Shown piece after piece: positions 6,195 to 14,047 of a stretch of 16,605 nt of DNA; the first letter of the stretch is position 1; each line of letters begins with the position of its first letter. Under the pieces are notes generated by a model that did no database searches, was not told where the DNA came from, and worked only from the letters and a program-made list of their open reading frames with translations. The translations under genes were made by a program, and so were the position numbers. Source of the stretch: Clostridiaceae bacterium (GTDB lineage: Bacteria; Bacillota; Clostridia; Oscillospirales; Acutalibacteraceae); NCBI GenBank assembly GCA_016292785.1, contig JAEDFL010000040.1, positions 1 through 16,605 on the forward strand, written 5' to 3'.

Positions 6195-6737
6195 ATGGCA
6201 GCAAGGTTAAAAGAAACCTATGTTAACGAAGCCGCACCGGCTTTGATGAAAAAGTTTGGATACAAGAGCGTCATGCAGATCCCTAAGCTTGAGAAGATTG
6301 TTATCAACGTTGCTTGCGGCGAGGCAAGGGACAACCCGAAGGTTGTTGACGCCATCGTAAGCGATCTCAGCCAGATCACAGGTCAGAAGCCTGTTCTCTG
6401 TAAGGCTAAGAAGTCCGTTGCTAACTTCAAGCTCCGTGAAGGCATGACAATCGGCGTTAAGGTCACACTCAGAGGCGACAGAATGTATGAATTCCTTGAC
6501 AGATTCTTCAATCTCGCTCTCCCCCGTGTTCGTGACTTCAGAGGAATCAACGCTAACTCTTTTGACGGCCGTGGAAACTACTCCATGGGTATCAAGGAGC
6601 AGCTTATTTTCCCGGAAATCGACTACGATAAGGTAGACAAGGTTCGAGGCATGGATATCTGCTTCGTAACCACAGCAAAGACAGACGAAGAGGCTCGTGA
6701 GCTGCTTACGCTTATGGGTGCTCCGTTCGAGAAATAA
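6195..6737 (+). CDS. rplE: 50S ribosomal protein L5
   Basis: L5 binds 5S rRNA and forms part of the central protuberance, touching P-site tRNA and S13. The 180-residue product has normal length and shows KLEKIVINVACGEARDNPKVVDA, the loop TGQKPVLCKAKKSVANFKLREGMTIGVKVTLRG, and the C-terminal FVTTAKTDEEARELLTLMGAPF. The ATG at 6195 follows GGGAGGT (6179-6185); an earlier ATG at 6188 is out of frame. Its stop is joined to the ribosome binding site of the next gene. Confidence 0.97.
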   Translation: MAARLKETYVNEAAPALMKKFGYKSVMQIPKLEKIVINVACGEARDNPKVVDAIVSDLSQITGQKPVLCKAKKSVANFKLREGMTIGVKVTLRGDRMYEFLDRFFNLALPRVRDFRGINANSFDGRGNYSMGIKEQLIFPEIDYDKVDKVRGMDICFVTTAKTDEEARELLTLMGAPFEK

Positions 6738-6749
6738 GGAGGTATAATT

Positions 6750-6935
6750 GTGGCTAAGACATCAATGAAGGTTAAGCAGGCCAAGACTGCAAAGTATTCA
6801 TCAAGAGCATACAACAGATGCAAGATCTGCGGCAGACCACATGCATATCTTCGTAAGTACGGCGTTTGCCGTATCTGCTTCAGGGAGCTTGCTCACGCAG
6901 GTCAGATCCCCGGAGTCAAGAAAGCAAGTTGGTAA
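6750..6935 (+). CDS. rpsZ: 30S ribosomal protein S14, zinc-binding type Z
   Basis: S14 is a 30S head protein. This is the short 61-residue zinc form with two CxxC pairs, C24/C27 (CKICG) and C40/C43 (CRIC), rather than the roughly 100-residue cysteine-free form that some bacteria keep as a zinc-starvation substitute. The start is GTG at 6750, 7 bases after AGGAGG (6737-6742), which overlaps the rplE stop. The C-terminus GQIPGVKKASW is canonical. The gene is often also called rpsN. Confidence 0.96.
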   Translation: MAKTSMKVKQAKTAKYSSRAYNRCKICGRPHAYLRKYGVCRICFRELAHAGQIPGVKKASW

Positions 6936-6967
6936 TTTAGAGTAATTGCATTAAGGAGGTTGACGGT

Positions 6968-7366
6968 ATGCAAACTACAGATTCAATCGCAGATATGTTG
7001 ACCAGAATTCGCAACGCAAGTTCTGCAAAACATGATTCTGTCAAAATCCCGGCATCTAACATGAAGAAGGCAATTGCTCAGATTCTTGTTGATGAAGGTT
7101 ATATCAAAGGCTTCAAGGTCGAAGATGACGGCAAGCAGGGCATGATCGAGATCACGCTCAAGTACGGCCAGAACAAGACCGCAGCCATCACAGGTTTACG
7201 CAGAGTTTCAAAGCCCGGTTTACGTATTTACTCAGGCTGCGAGGATATGCCGAAGGTTATGAAGGGTCTCGGTATCGCAATCGTATCTACGTCAAAGGGC
7301 GTTATGACAGACAAGGACGCACGCAAGGCTAACGTCGGCGGTGAAGTTCTTGCATTCGTTTGGTAA
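6968..7366 (+). CDS. rpsH: 30S ribosomal protein S8
   Basis: S8 binds the central domain of 16S rRNA and is a primary assembly protein. In E. coli it also represses the spc operon by binding its mRNA near rplE. The 132-residue product shows TDSIADMLTRIRNASSAKHDSVKIPASNMKKAIAQIL, LRRVSKPGLRIYSGCEDMPKV and the C-terminal STSKGVMTDKDARKANVGGEVLAFVW with the RNA-binding serines. AAGGAGGT at 6953-6960 precedes the ATG. I see no obvious 16S helix-21 mimic around rplX-rplE, though I could not fold it. Confidence 0.97.
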   Translation: MQTTDSIADMLTRIRNASSAKHDSVKIPASNMKKAIAQILVDEGYIKGFKVEDDGKQGMIEITLKYGQNKTAAITGLRRVSKPGLRIYSGCEDMPKVMKGLGIAIVSTSKGVMTDKDARKANVGGEVLAFVW

Positions 7367-7383
7367 GGGGAGGTGCTGTTAGA

Positions 7384-7929
7384 ATGTCACGTATAGGTAA
7401 GTTGCCGATCGCAATTCCTGCAGGCGTTGATGTTAAAATCGACGGCAGCACTGTTACCGTAAAGGGACCCCAGGGAACTCTTACCAGAACAGTGCACAGC
7501 AATATCGCTGTTGCAGTTGAGAACAACGAGATCGTTGTTACTCGTCCGAACGATGAAAAGCTTAACAAATCCCTCCACGGTCTCACCAGAACCCTTATCG
7601 CCAATATGGTTGAGGGTGTTGCAAACGGCTACAAGAAGGAGCTTGAGATCAACGGTATCGGTTACCGTGCAGCAATGCAGGGATCACAGCTTGTTTTGAA
7701 TATCGGATATTCACATCAGGTATTTATGGATCAGCCCGAGGGCATCAAGATTGAAGTGCCTTCAGCAAATAAAATCGTTATTTCCGGTCCTGACAAACAG
7801 AAGGTAGGTCAGTTTGCCGCAGAAGTACGCGAGAAGCGTCCTCCGGAGCCTTACAAGGGCAAGGGCATCAAGTATGTTGATGAAGTCATTCGCCGCAAGG
7901 AAGGTAAAGCCGGTAAGGGTGGCAAATAA
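7384..7929 (+). CDS. rplF: 50S ribosomal protein L6
   Basis: L6 lies near the factor-binding site and the sarcin-ricin loop of the 50S subunit. The start is the ATG at 7384 (181 residues, MSRIGKLPIAIPAGVDVKIDG), preceded by GGGGAGGT (7367-7374). A longer in-frame reading from TTG 7360 would run back into rpsH and contain the ribosome binding site, so I reject it. The duplicated fold is visible, with the second half around residues 80-175 and the conserved C-terminal KVGQFAAEVREKRPPEPYKGKGIKY. The tail is basic. Confidence 0.96.
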   Translation: MSRIGKLPIAIPAGVDVKIDGSTVTVKGPQGTLTRTVHSNIAVAVENNEIVVTRPNDEKLNKSLHGLTRTLIANMVEGVANGYKKELEINGIGYRAAMQGSQLVLNIGYSHQVFMDQPEGIKIEVPSANKIVISGPDKQKVGQFAAEVREKRPPEPYKGKGIKYVDEVIRRKEGKAGKGGK

Positions 7930-7953
7930 TCTTAATGAAGGAGTGAAACACTT

Positions 7954-8313
7954 ATGGTTAACAGACCAGACAGTAATAAGGCGAGACTTGCACGTCACCA
8001 GAGAGTACGTAACAAGATCTCCGGCACAGCTCAGTGCCCCCGCCTTGATGTATTCCGCTCATTACAGAACATCTACGCTCAGTTAATAGATGACGAGGCA
8101 GGCGTAACACTTGTCAGCGCTTCTACTGTTGAGAAGGATTTCACGGAATACGGCGGAAACAAAGCCGCAGCTCACAAGGTGGGCGAGGTACTCGCACAGC
8201 GCGCTAAGGACAAAGGCATCGAAGAGTGTGTATTTGACCGCGGCGGCTATATATATCACGGCCGTGTTCAGGAACTGGCCGAAGGCGCCCGTGAGGGCGG
8301 CCTCAAGTTCTAA
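7954..8313 (+). CDS. rplR: 50S ribosomal protein L18
   Basis: L18 binds 5S rRNA together with L5 and helps place it in the central protuberance. The 119-residue product begins MVNRPDSNKARLARHQRVRNKISGTAQCPRLDVFRSLQNIYAQLIDDEAG and ends VFDRGGYIYHGRVQELAEGAREGGLKF, both family signatures. AAGGAG at 7938-7943 precedes the ATG by 10 bases. It lies between rplF and rpsE as expected. Confidence 0.97.
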   Translation: MVNRPDSNKARLARHQRVRNKISGTAQCPRLDVFRSLQNIYAQLIDDEAGVTLVSASTVEKDFTEYGGNKAAAHKVGEVLAQRAKDKGIEECVFDRGGYIYHGRVQELAEGAREGGLKF

Positions 8314-8331
8314 GGATAGGAGGAATTACTT

Positions 8332-8832
8332 TTGGCTAAGATTGATGCATCGGCTATGGAACTTACGGAACGCGTTGTTACTATCAACCGTGTTTCTAAG
8401 ACAGTTAAGGGTGGTCGTATCTTCAAGTTTGCTGCTCTCGTAGTTGTCGGCGACGGCAACGGAACAGTAGGCTTCGGTATCGGTAAGTCGGGCGAAGTTC
8501 CCGACGCTATCCGCAAGGGTATCGAGGATGCGAAGAAGAACCTTATTAAAGTTTCTCTCAGAGGAACAACTATTCCTCATGAGATCATCGGTAAATTCGG
8601 CGCAGGCGTTGTACTTCTCAAGCCGGCTGCTCCCGGTACCGGTGTTATCGCAGGCGGCCCGGTTCGTGCTGTTGTTGAGTCCGTCGGAATCAAGGACATC
8701 CGTTCAAAGGCACTGCGTTCAAACAATCCGTGCAATGTAGTAAGAGCTACTATCGACGGACTTTCAAAACTCCGCAATGTTGACGAGGTTGCAGCAGTTC
8801 GTGACAAGTCAGCAAAGGAAATTTTAGGTTAA
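8332..8832 (+). CDS. rpsE: 30S ribosomal protein S5
   Basis: S5 is at the mRNA entrance of the 30S subunit and influences decoding fidelity. The start is TTG at 8332, 8 bases after AGGAGG (8318-8323). The 166-residue reading (MAKIDASAMELTERVVTINRV) matches the family opening, so the rare start codon is credible. The N-terminal double-stranded-RNA-binding-like domain (about 10-73) contains VTINRVSKTVKGGRIFKFAALVVVGDGNG, with the loop where spectinomycin resistance arises in other bacteria. The C-terminal domain has GAGVVLLKPAAPGTGVIAGGPVRAV. It is one of only three ribosomal genes here without ATG. Confidence 0.96.
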   Translation: MAKIDASAMELTERVVTINRVSKTVKGGRIFKFAALVVVGDGNGTVGFGIGKSGEVPDAIRKGIEDAKKNLIKVSLRGTTIPHEIIGKFGAGVVLLKPAAPGTGVIAGGPVRAVVESVGIKDIRSKALRSNNPCNVVRATIDGLSKLRNVDEVAAVRDKSAKEILG

Positions 8833-8846
8833 GGAGGGCGGTACAA

Positions 8847-9026
8847 ATGGCAGATGTACAGGTAAAGCTCGTTAAGAGCTTGATCGGCAGCAAAAAGGAC
8901 CAGATTGCCACCGCTCATGCACTTGGTCTTCATAAGATCGGAGATGTTTCGGTTCAGCCGAACAATCCCCAGACTCTCGGTAAGGTAAAGAAGATTCAGC
9001 ACCTTATCGTTGTAACCGAAGCATAA
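8847..9026 (+). CDS. rpmD: 50S ribosomal protein L30
   Basis: L30 is a small peripheral 50S protein. The 59-residue product (MADVQVKLVKSLIGSKKDQI, then ATAHALGLHKIGD, ending KIQHLIVVTEA) has exactly the family length and pattern, including the LG..K motif before the second strand. AAGGAGG lies a few bases before the ATG, in the 14-base gap after rpsE. It sits between rpsE and rplO, its invariant location in Firmicutes. Some bacterial lineages lack L30; this one keeps it. Confidence 0.95.
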   Translation: MADVQVKLVKSLIGSKKDQIATAHALGLHKIGDVSVQPNNPQTLGKVKKIQHLIVVTEA

Positions 9027-9043
9027 GCAAGGAGGTGCGAATT

Positions 9044-9487
9044 ATGAAGTTGCACGAACTTTCTCCGGCGCCCGGCTCAACAAAGGAGCGCAAGCGTATC
9101 GGTAGAGGTGCAGGTTCCGGTCAGGGTAAAACTGCAGGTAAAGGTCACAAGGGTCAGAAAGCCAGAGCAGGCCGCGGTATGCGTCCGGGCTTTGAAGGCG
9201 GCCAGATGCCTTTACAGAGACGTCTTCCCAAGAGAGGTTTCAACAATATATTCCGCAAAGAGATCGTTGCTCTTAATGTAAAGGATCTCGAAAAGAAGTT
9301 TGACAACGGCGCAGTCGTTGACACCGAAGCGCTCAGAGCCGCAGGTCTTGTTAAAAATTCTTTTGACGGCGTAAAGATCCTCGGTAACGGTGAGCTTACA
9401 AAGAAGCTTACAGTTAAAGCTAACGCATTCTCAGAGTCTGCTAAGCAGAAGATCGAGGCTGCGGGCGGAATTGCAGAGGTGATTTGA
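9044..9487 (+). CDS. rplO: 50S ribosomal protein L15
   Basis: L15 is a late-assembly 50S protein with a long glycine- and arginine-rich N-terminal extension that penetrates 23S rRNA. I chose ATG 9044 (147 residues, MKLHELSPAPGSTKERKRIGRG); the in-frame GTG at 9035 is part of the AAGGAGGT ribosome binding site (9029-9036). The extension GAGSGQGKTAGKGHKGQKARAG and the motif GFEGGQMPLQRRLPKRGF are visible. The stop is separated from secY by one base, and the secY ribosome binding site lies inside rplO, so the two are probably coupled. Confidence 0.97.
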   Translation: MKLHELSPAPGSTKERKRIGRGAGSGQGKTAGKGHKGQKARAGRGMRPGFEGGQMPLQRRLPKRGFNNIFRKEIVALNVKDLEKKFDNGAVVDTEALRAAGLVKNSFDGVKILGNGELTKKLTVKANAFSESAKQKIEAAGGIAEVI

Positions 9488-9488
9488 A

Positions 9489-10814
9489 ATGTTGAGGACG
9501 CTTGCCAACGCATGGAAAATCGCAGATCTTCGTAAGAAAATTTTATTCACGGCGCTCATCGTTCTGATATTCAGAATAGGAGCCGCCATTCCGGTACCGT
9601 TTGTTGCGGCGGGTGCCAACGGCATCTTCTCCGACTCACAGCTTTCCGGAACATTCATGGAATACCTGAATATGATGACAGGTAACGCTTTCAATTACGG
9701 TACGATTTTCGCAATGTCTATCACACCGTACATCAACAGCTCCATCATCATTCAGTTGTTGACTGTTGCTATTCCCGCTCTTGAGCGTCTTGCAAAAGAC
9801 GGCGAGGAGGGACGCAAGAAGATTGCAACGATCACTCGTTATGTAACGGTTGCTCTTGCTCTTCTTCAGAGTACAGCTTACTATTTCTACCTTCGTGGAA
9901 ATAACTTTCTTCTTATGAAAGACGTCGGCGTGTTTGCCGATATCTTCCAGGCACTTGTCATCATTCTCTGCTTCTCGGCAGGATGTGCATTGATCATGTG
10001 GCTCGGTGAGCAGATCAATGACAAGGGAATCGGCAACGGAATCTCAATAATCCTTTTCGCCGGTATCGTTGCAAGAATTCCGTCCATTATCGCTTCGCTC
10101 TTCAGCTCAAACGGCGGTTATTTCTCATACGGCGGAGTTTATGCAGTTCTTTCGGTTGTTGTTGCGATCTGTCTTATCCTTATGATCGCTTACATCGTTT
10201 GGATGGATAATGCCGAAAGAAGGATTCCCGTTCAGTACGCAAAAAGAGTTGTAGGCCGTAAGATGTACGGCGGCCAGAGCACACATATTCCTATCAAGGT
10301 TAATATGTCGGGCGTTATGCCGATCATCTTCGCTTCATCAATTCTTTCCCTTCCCCCGACAATCAATCTCTTTGTCGGCGCAAAGGAAGGCGAAGGCTGG
10401 TATGACTATTTCTTCAAGTTTTTCTCAAGCTCAAGCTGGGTATATGTGATCATGTATTTCTTACTGATAATCTTCTTCGCATATTTCTACGCTTCAATTC
10501 AGTACAACCCGATTGAGATGGCTAACAACATCCGTAAGAACAGCGGATCTATTCCGGGCATCCGTCCCGGCAAGCCGACATCCGATTATATTCAGAAAAT
10601 CCTGTCAAGAATTACCTTGCTCGGTGCTCTGCTTCTCTCGGTTGTTGCGCTCTTCCCGCTTCTGTTCCAGCTTATCACGGCAGCTTGCGGTGTTCCGATG
10701 AACGTATCGCTCGGCGGTACATCAATCATCATTCTTGTCGGTGTTGCTATTGAAACAGTTAAGCAGCTTGAGTCTCAGATGATGATGCGTCATTACAAGG
10801 GATTCCTTGACTAA
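9489..10814 (+). CDS. secY: Protein translocase subunit SecY
   Basis: SecY is the pore of the Sec translocon in the cytoplasmic membrane, working with SecE, SecG and SecA. The 441-residue product fits the family and has about ten hydrophobic segments, from TM1 (about 18-38, FTALIVLIFRIGAAIPVPFV) to the C-terminal pair ending around 415. Motifs include TPYINSSIIIQLLTVAIPALERLAKDGEEGRKK, RRIPVQYAKRVVGRKMYGGQ in the large cytoplasmic loop, and the later SIQYNPIEMANNIRKNSGSIPGIRPGKPTSDYI loop that contacts SecA and ribosomes. AGAGGTGA (9475-9482) lies within rplO. Placement in the spc operon ties translocon dosage to ribosome synthesis. Confidence 0.97.
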   Translation: MLRTLANAWKIADLRKKILFTALIVLIFRIGAAIPVPFVAAGANGIFSDSQLSGTFMEYLNMMTGNAFNYGTIFAMSITPYINSSIIIQLLTVAIPALERLAKDGEEGRKKIATITRYVTVALALLQSTAYYFYLRGNNFLLMKDVGVFADIFQALVIILCFSAGCALIMWLGEQINDKGIGNGISIILFAGIVARIPSIIASLFSSNGGYFSYGGVYAVLSVVVAICLILMIAYIVWMDNAERRIPVQYAKRVVGRKMYGGQSTHIPIKVNMSGVMPIIFASSILSLPPTINLFVGAKEGEGWYDYFFKFFSSSSWVYVIMYFLLIIFFAYFYASIQYNPIEMANNIRKNSGSIPGIRPGKPTSDYIQKILSRITLLGALLLSVVALFPLLFQLITAACGVPMNVSLGGTSIIILVGVAIETVKQLESQMMMRHYKGFLD

Positions 10815-10831
10815 TCAAAAAGGAGTTAATT

Positions 10832-11464
10832 ATGAAATTAATTCTTCTCGGCGCCCCGGGCGCAGGAAAGGGCACACAGGCAGAGGTTATCTGCAACGCT
10901 CTCAATATTCCTGCGATCTCAACGGGCAATATAATCCGTGAGGCTCTCAGGCTCGGCACGGAGATGGGACTTAAAGCGAAGTCCTTTATGGACGCAGGTC
11001 AGCTCGTTCCCGATGATGTCGTTATCGGCATCATCAAGGAAAGACTGGCAAAGGATGACTGTGCAAACGGCTTCATCCTCGACGGTTTCCCGCGCACGAT
11101 CCCTCAGGCGGAGGCTCTCGACGCTATGGGCATTATCATTGATAAGGTCATAGACATCGAGGTTCCCGATGAGAAGATTGCGGCAAGAATGTCAGGCAGA
11201 CGCGTATGCAAGGACTGCGGAGCTTCTTATCATCTTGAGTATAAGACTCCTGAGTCGGAGGGCGTTTGCGACGCTTGCAGCGGTGAGCTTGTTCAGCGTA
11301 AGGACGACGCTCCCGAAACGGTTCTCGACAGACTTGCTGTTTATCACGAGCAGACAGAACCGCTTAAAGAATTCTATTCTAAGAAGGGAATTCTCAGAAT
11401 AGTTGAAGGTCAGGAGGAGATTGCCGACACATCGGCTCTCACACTCAAGGCATTGGAGGATTAA
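10832..11464 (+). CDS. adk: Adenylate kinase, zinc-binding lid
   Basis: Adenylate kinase catalyses ATP + AMP to 2 ADP in the cytoplasm and balances adenine nucleotides. The 210-residue product has the P-loop GAPGAGKGT (7-15), the AMP-binding STGNIIREA segment (30-38), DGFPRTI (84-90), and a long LID domain with SGRR (121-124). The LID carries C126/C129 and C146/C149, the four-cysteine zinc site of Gram-positive adenylate kinases. A ribosome binding site (AAAAAGGAG) lies in the 17-base gap after secY. The gene is followed after two bases by map. Confidence 0.97.
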   Translation: MKLILLGAPGAGKGTQAEVICNALNIPAISTGNIIREALRLGTEMGLKAKSFMDAGQLVPDDVVIGIIKERLAKDDCANGFILDGFPRTIPQAEALDAMGIIIDKVIDIEVPDEKIAARMSGRRVCKDCGASYHLEYKTPESEGVCDACSGELVQRKDDAPETVLDRLAVYHEQTEPLKEFYSKKGILRIVEGQEEIADTSALTLKALED

Positions 11465-11466
11465 GC

Positions 11467-12216
11467 ATGATAGTGCTCAAAACGAACAGAGAGCTTGCTC
11501 TCATGAGAGAAGCTTGCATCATTTCGGCAGGAGCATTAAAGCTGGCAGGAGAGGCAGTTGAGCCGGGTGTTACCACGGCTGAGATAGACAAGATTGCCTA
11601 TGACTACATTATTAAGTGCGGCGCACAGCCGAACTTCCTTAATTACAACGGCTATCCTGCCACCGCATGCATTTCCATAAACGATGAGGTTATTCATGGA
11701 ATACCCAGCAAGAAGCGTGTAATCCAAGAGGGCGATATAGTGAGTATTGATCTCGGTGCCGTCCTCGAGGGCTTCAACGGCGACAATGCTGCTACTTTCG
11801 CTGCAGGAGCAATAAGCTCCGAGGCGAAGCGGCTGTGCGACACGACCAAGGAGAGCCTGTTTCTGGGCATCGAAAAGGCTGTCGCAGGCGGCAGACTCGG
11901 CGATATAGGCTCTGCGATTCAGCGTCATTGCGAGTCAAGAGGTTTTTCCGTTGTCCGTGAATTTGTCGGACACGGCGTAGGACACAAGCTCCATGAAGAC
12001 CCCAGTGTACCGAATTACGGAACCCCGGGCAGGGGAATCCGCCTGTTGCCGGGCATGACGCTCGCCATTGAACCGATGATAAACCTCGGCAAAGCAGACG
12101 TCAAAACATTACCGGACGGATGGACAGTAAAAACCCGTGACGGTAAGCTGTCGGCACACTTTGAACACACGGTGGCTATAACACCGAGCGGTCCAAAGAT
12201 ACTCACTCTGCTTTAA
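11467..12216 (+). CDS. map: Methionine aminopeptidase, type I
   Basis: The enzyme removes the initiator methionine from nascent proteins at the ribosome. All five expected metal ligands are present: D95 (SIDLG), D106 (NGDNAATF), H169 (GHGVG), E202 (AIEPM) and E233 (HFEHT). H77 (IHGIP) and H176 (KLHED) are also in place. Length is 249 residues, standard for the short bacterial type Ia form without an N-terminal extension. GGAGG at 11455-11459 is inside adk, and only two bases separate the genes. Many Firmicutes carry a small KOW-domain gene between map and infA; none is present here. Confidence 0.96.
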   Translation: MIVLKTNRELALMREACIISAGALKLAGEAVEPGVTTAEIDKIAYDYIIKCGAQPNFLNYNGYPATACISINDEVIHGIPSKKRVIQEGDIVSIDLGAVLEGFNGDNAATFAAGAISSEAKRLCDTTKESLFLGIEKAVAGGRLGDIGSAIQRHCESRGFSVVREFVGHGVGHKLHEDPSVPNYGTPGRGIRLLPGMTLAIEPMINLGKADVKTLPDGWTVKTRDGKLSAHFEHTVAITPSGPKILTLL

Positions 12217-12229
12217 GGAGGTGCAGTAT

Positions 12230-12448
12230 ATGTCAAAACAGGATATGCTTGAGCTTGAAGGTGTTGTTGTTGAGGCATTGCCGAACGCAATATTTCAGGT
12301 AGAGCTTGAAAACGGACACAAAGTTTTAGCACACATTTCCGGTAAGCTCAGAATGAACTACATTCGTATCCTTCCCGGAGACAAGGTGACGGTCGAAGTT
12401 TCGCCATATGACCTCACCAAAGGAAGAATAACATGGCGATCAAAATAA
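12230..12448 (+). CDS. infA: Translation initiation factor IF-1
   Basis: IF-1 occupies the 30S A site during initiation together with IF-2 and IF-3. The start is ATG 12230, giving exactly 72 residues (MSKQDMLELEGVVVEALPNA), the standard length. A GTG at 12221 is in frame but forms part of the AAGGAGGTG ribosome binding site. The OB-fold S1 domain is visible (FQVELENGHKVLAHISGKLRMNYIRILPGDKVTVEVSPYDLTKGRITWR). It lies 13 bases after map and 32 before rpmJ. Confidence 0.97.
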   Translation: MSKQDMLELEGVVVEALPNAIFQVELENGHKVLAHISGKLRMNYIRILPGDKVTVEVSPYDLTKGRITWRSK

Positions 12449-12480
12449 GCTAAGGCTAATTTTTCAAGGAGGGCATTCAA

Positions 12481-12594
12481 ATGAAAGTCAGACCTTCTGT
12501 AAAGAAAATTTGCGAGAAGTGCAAGATTATTAAGCGCAAGGGAAAAATCATGGTTATCTGTGAGAATCCCAAGCACAAACAGCGTCAGGGTTAA
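12481..12594 (+). CDS. rpmJ: 50S ribosomal protein L36, zinc-binding
   Basis: L36 is the smallest 50S protein. The 37-residue product (MKVRPSVKKICEKCKIIKRK, ending KHKQRQG) has the zinc ligands C11, C14, C27 and H32, the common cysteine-bearing form rather than the zinc-independent paralogue. AAGGAGG lies a few bases upstream of the ATG. Its place between infA and rpsM is canonical. Confidence 0.96.
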   Translation: MKVRPSVKKICEKCKIIKRKGKIMVICENPKHKQRQG

Positions 12595-12630
12595 TCCGAC
12601 GCAAACCATTTATGGAGGTGCAACTGAGAA

Positions 12631-12999
12631 ATGGCGCGTATATCAGGTGTTGACTTGCCGAGAGAGAAGAGAATTGAAATCGCTCTTACTTATATCTACG
12701 GTATAGGTCGTAAAACTGCCGGCGACATTATCGCAGCTACAGGCGTTGATCCTGACATCAGAGTTAAGGATCTTTCAGAAGACGATGTAGCAAAACTGCG
12801 TGAGTATATTGACCACAACGTTAAGGTTGAGGGTGATCTGCGCAGAGAGACCGCTTTTGATATCAAGAGACTTATCGAAATCGGTTGTTATCGTGGCGTA
12901 CGCCACAGAAAGGGTCTGCCCGTAAGAGGACAGCGCTCAAAGACAAACGCACGTACACGCAAGGGTCCGAAGAAGACTATTGCTAACAAGAAGAAGTAA
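12631..12999 (+). CDS. rpsM: 30S ribosomal protein S13
   Basis: S13 is at the top of the 30S head and contacts both the 50S subunit (L5) and P-site tRNA through its basic tail. The 122-residue product starts MARISGVDLPREKRIEIALTYIYGIGRKTAGDI with the helix-two-turn-helix region. It continues with DLRRETAFDIKRLIEIGCYRGVRHRKGLPVRGQRSKTNARTRKGPKK and a lysine-rich end. GGAGG at 12614-12618 lies 12 bases before the ATG, slightly farther than in neighbouring genes. It starts the alpha-type section. Confidence 0.97.
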   Translation: MARISGVDLPREKRIEIALTYIYGIGRKTAGDIIAATGVDPDIRVKDLSEDDVAKLREYIDHNVKVEGDLRRETAFDIKRLIEIGCYRGVRHRKGLPVRGQRSKTNARTRKGPKKTIANKKK

Positions 13000-13013
13000 T
13001 TAGGAGGGATAAT

Positions 13014-13421
13014 ATGGCACCTAAGGGTTCCGCTAAGAAGGGCACTGCAACTCGCAGACGCCGTGAACGTAAGAACATTGAACGCGGCGCAGCTCATATC
13101 CAATCCACCTTCAACAATACTATCGTTACCATCAGTGATACACAGGGCAACGCAGTATCATGGGCAAGCGCAGGCGAGATGGGCTTCAGAGGTTCTAAGA
13201 AGTCAACTCCGTTCGCAGCTCAGACCGCTGCCGAGACTGCCGCTAAGATCGCTATCGAGCATGGTATGAAGACAGTTGAGGTTTACGTTAAGGGTCCGGG
13301 AGCAGGACGTGAAGCTGCAATCAGAGCATTGCAGACAGCAGGCTTGGAAGTAAGCCTTATCAAGGACGTTACTCCGATCCCGCACAACGGCTGCCGTCCG
13401 CCGAAGAGAAGACGCGTATAA
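13014..13421 (+). CDS. rpsK: 30S ribosomal protein S11
   Basis: S11 forms part of the 30S platform near the mRNA exit and interacts with S18 and the Shine-Dalgarno helix region. The 135-residue product has a basic N-terminal tail and the family core HIQSTFNNTIVTISDTQGNAVSWASAGEMGFRGSKKSTPFAAQ. It also has the signature VKGPGAGREAAIRALQTAGLEVSLIKDVTPIPHNGCRPPKRRRV. The N-terminal tail (MAPKGSAKKGTATRRRRERKN) is slightly longer than in some relatives. AGGAGGG just upstream sets the ATG start. Confidence 0.97.
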   Translation: MAPKGSAKKGTATRRRRERKNIERGAAHIQSTFNNTIVTISDTQGNAVSWASAGEMGFRGSKKSTPFAAQTAAETAAKIAIEHGMKTVEVYVKGPGAGREAAIRALQTAGLEVSLIKDVTPIPHNGCRPPKRRRV

Positions 13422-13444
13422 TTCAGAAGAAGGAGGATATTGAT

Positions 13445-14047
13445 ATGGCAAGAAATATGCAGCCTATTGCTAAGCGTTGCAAGGCACTCGGAATTTCTCC
13501 GGCTGTTATGGGATATAAGAACAAGGAAACTATCCGTAATCCCAAAGGACAGATGAGAAGAAAGAAGTCTGAGTACGCTCTTCAGCTTAACGAGAAGCAG
13601 AAGGTTAAGTTCATATATGGTATGCTTGAGAAGCAGTTCTATTCATATTATGAAAAGGCTACCAAGATGCAGGGTAAAGCAGGCGAGAATCTCCTCGTTC
13701 TCTGCGAACGCCGTCTTGACAATGTTGTTTTCCGTCTCGGATTTGCAGCAACTCGTCGTCAGGCTCGTCAGCTTGTTTCTCACGGTCATTTCACCGTCAA
13801 CGGCAAGCGTGTTGATATTCCGTCATACATGGTTAAGCCGGGCGAAGTTATCGCCGTTTGCGAGAACAGCAGATCAAGTTCTGTTTTCACAGAGCTTACA
13901 GGCGAGAAGGCTCCTGTTGTTCTTCTTCCTAAGTGGCTTGAGAAGACAGATGATGCGTTCACCGGTAAGGTTATTGCTATGCCGTCCCGTGACGATATAG
14001 ACTATCCTGTTGAGGAGCACCTCATCGTCGAGCTTTATTCAAAATAA
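13445..14047 (+). CDS. rpsD: 30S ribosomal protein S4, cysteine-poor form
   Basis: S4 nucleates 30S assembly, is at the mRNA entry site and represses the alpha operon in E. coli. The 200-residue product has the expected middle region (SEYALQLNEKQKVKFIYGMLEKQFYSYYEKA) and an S4 RNA-binding domain at about residues 89-155 (ERRLDNVVFRLGFAATRRQARQLVSHGHFTVNGKRVDIPSYMVKPG). The N-terminal four-cysteine zinc site of some S4 proteins is missing, with only C12 there, so this is the zinc-independent form. AGGAGG at 13431-13436 sets the ATG. Its position between rpsK and rpoA differs from Bacillus subtilis, where rpsD lies elsewhere. Confidence 0.96.
   Translation: MARNMQPIAKRCKALGISPAVMGYKNKETIRNPKGQMRRKKSEYALQLNEKQKVKFIYGMLEKQFYSYYEKATKMQGKAGENLLVLCERRLDNVVFRLGFAATRRQARQLVSHGHFTVNGKRVDIPSYMVKPGEVIAVCENSRSSSVFTELTGEKAPVVLLPKWLEKTDDAFTGKVIAMPSRDDIDYPVEEHLIVELYSK

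Noticed and set aside
9887..10087. Open frame antisense to secY
   Set aside because: Mirror of the secY reading frame, no start signals.
12449..12480. Possible terminator between infA and rpmJ (a T run near 12460)
   Set aside because: Only a three-base-pair AGC/GCT stem precedes the T run, too weak to terminate; the cluster continues directly.
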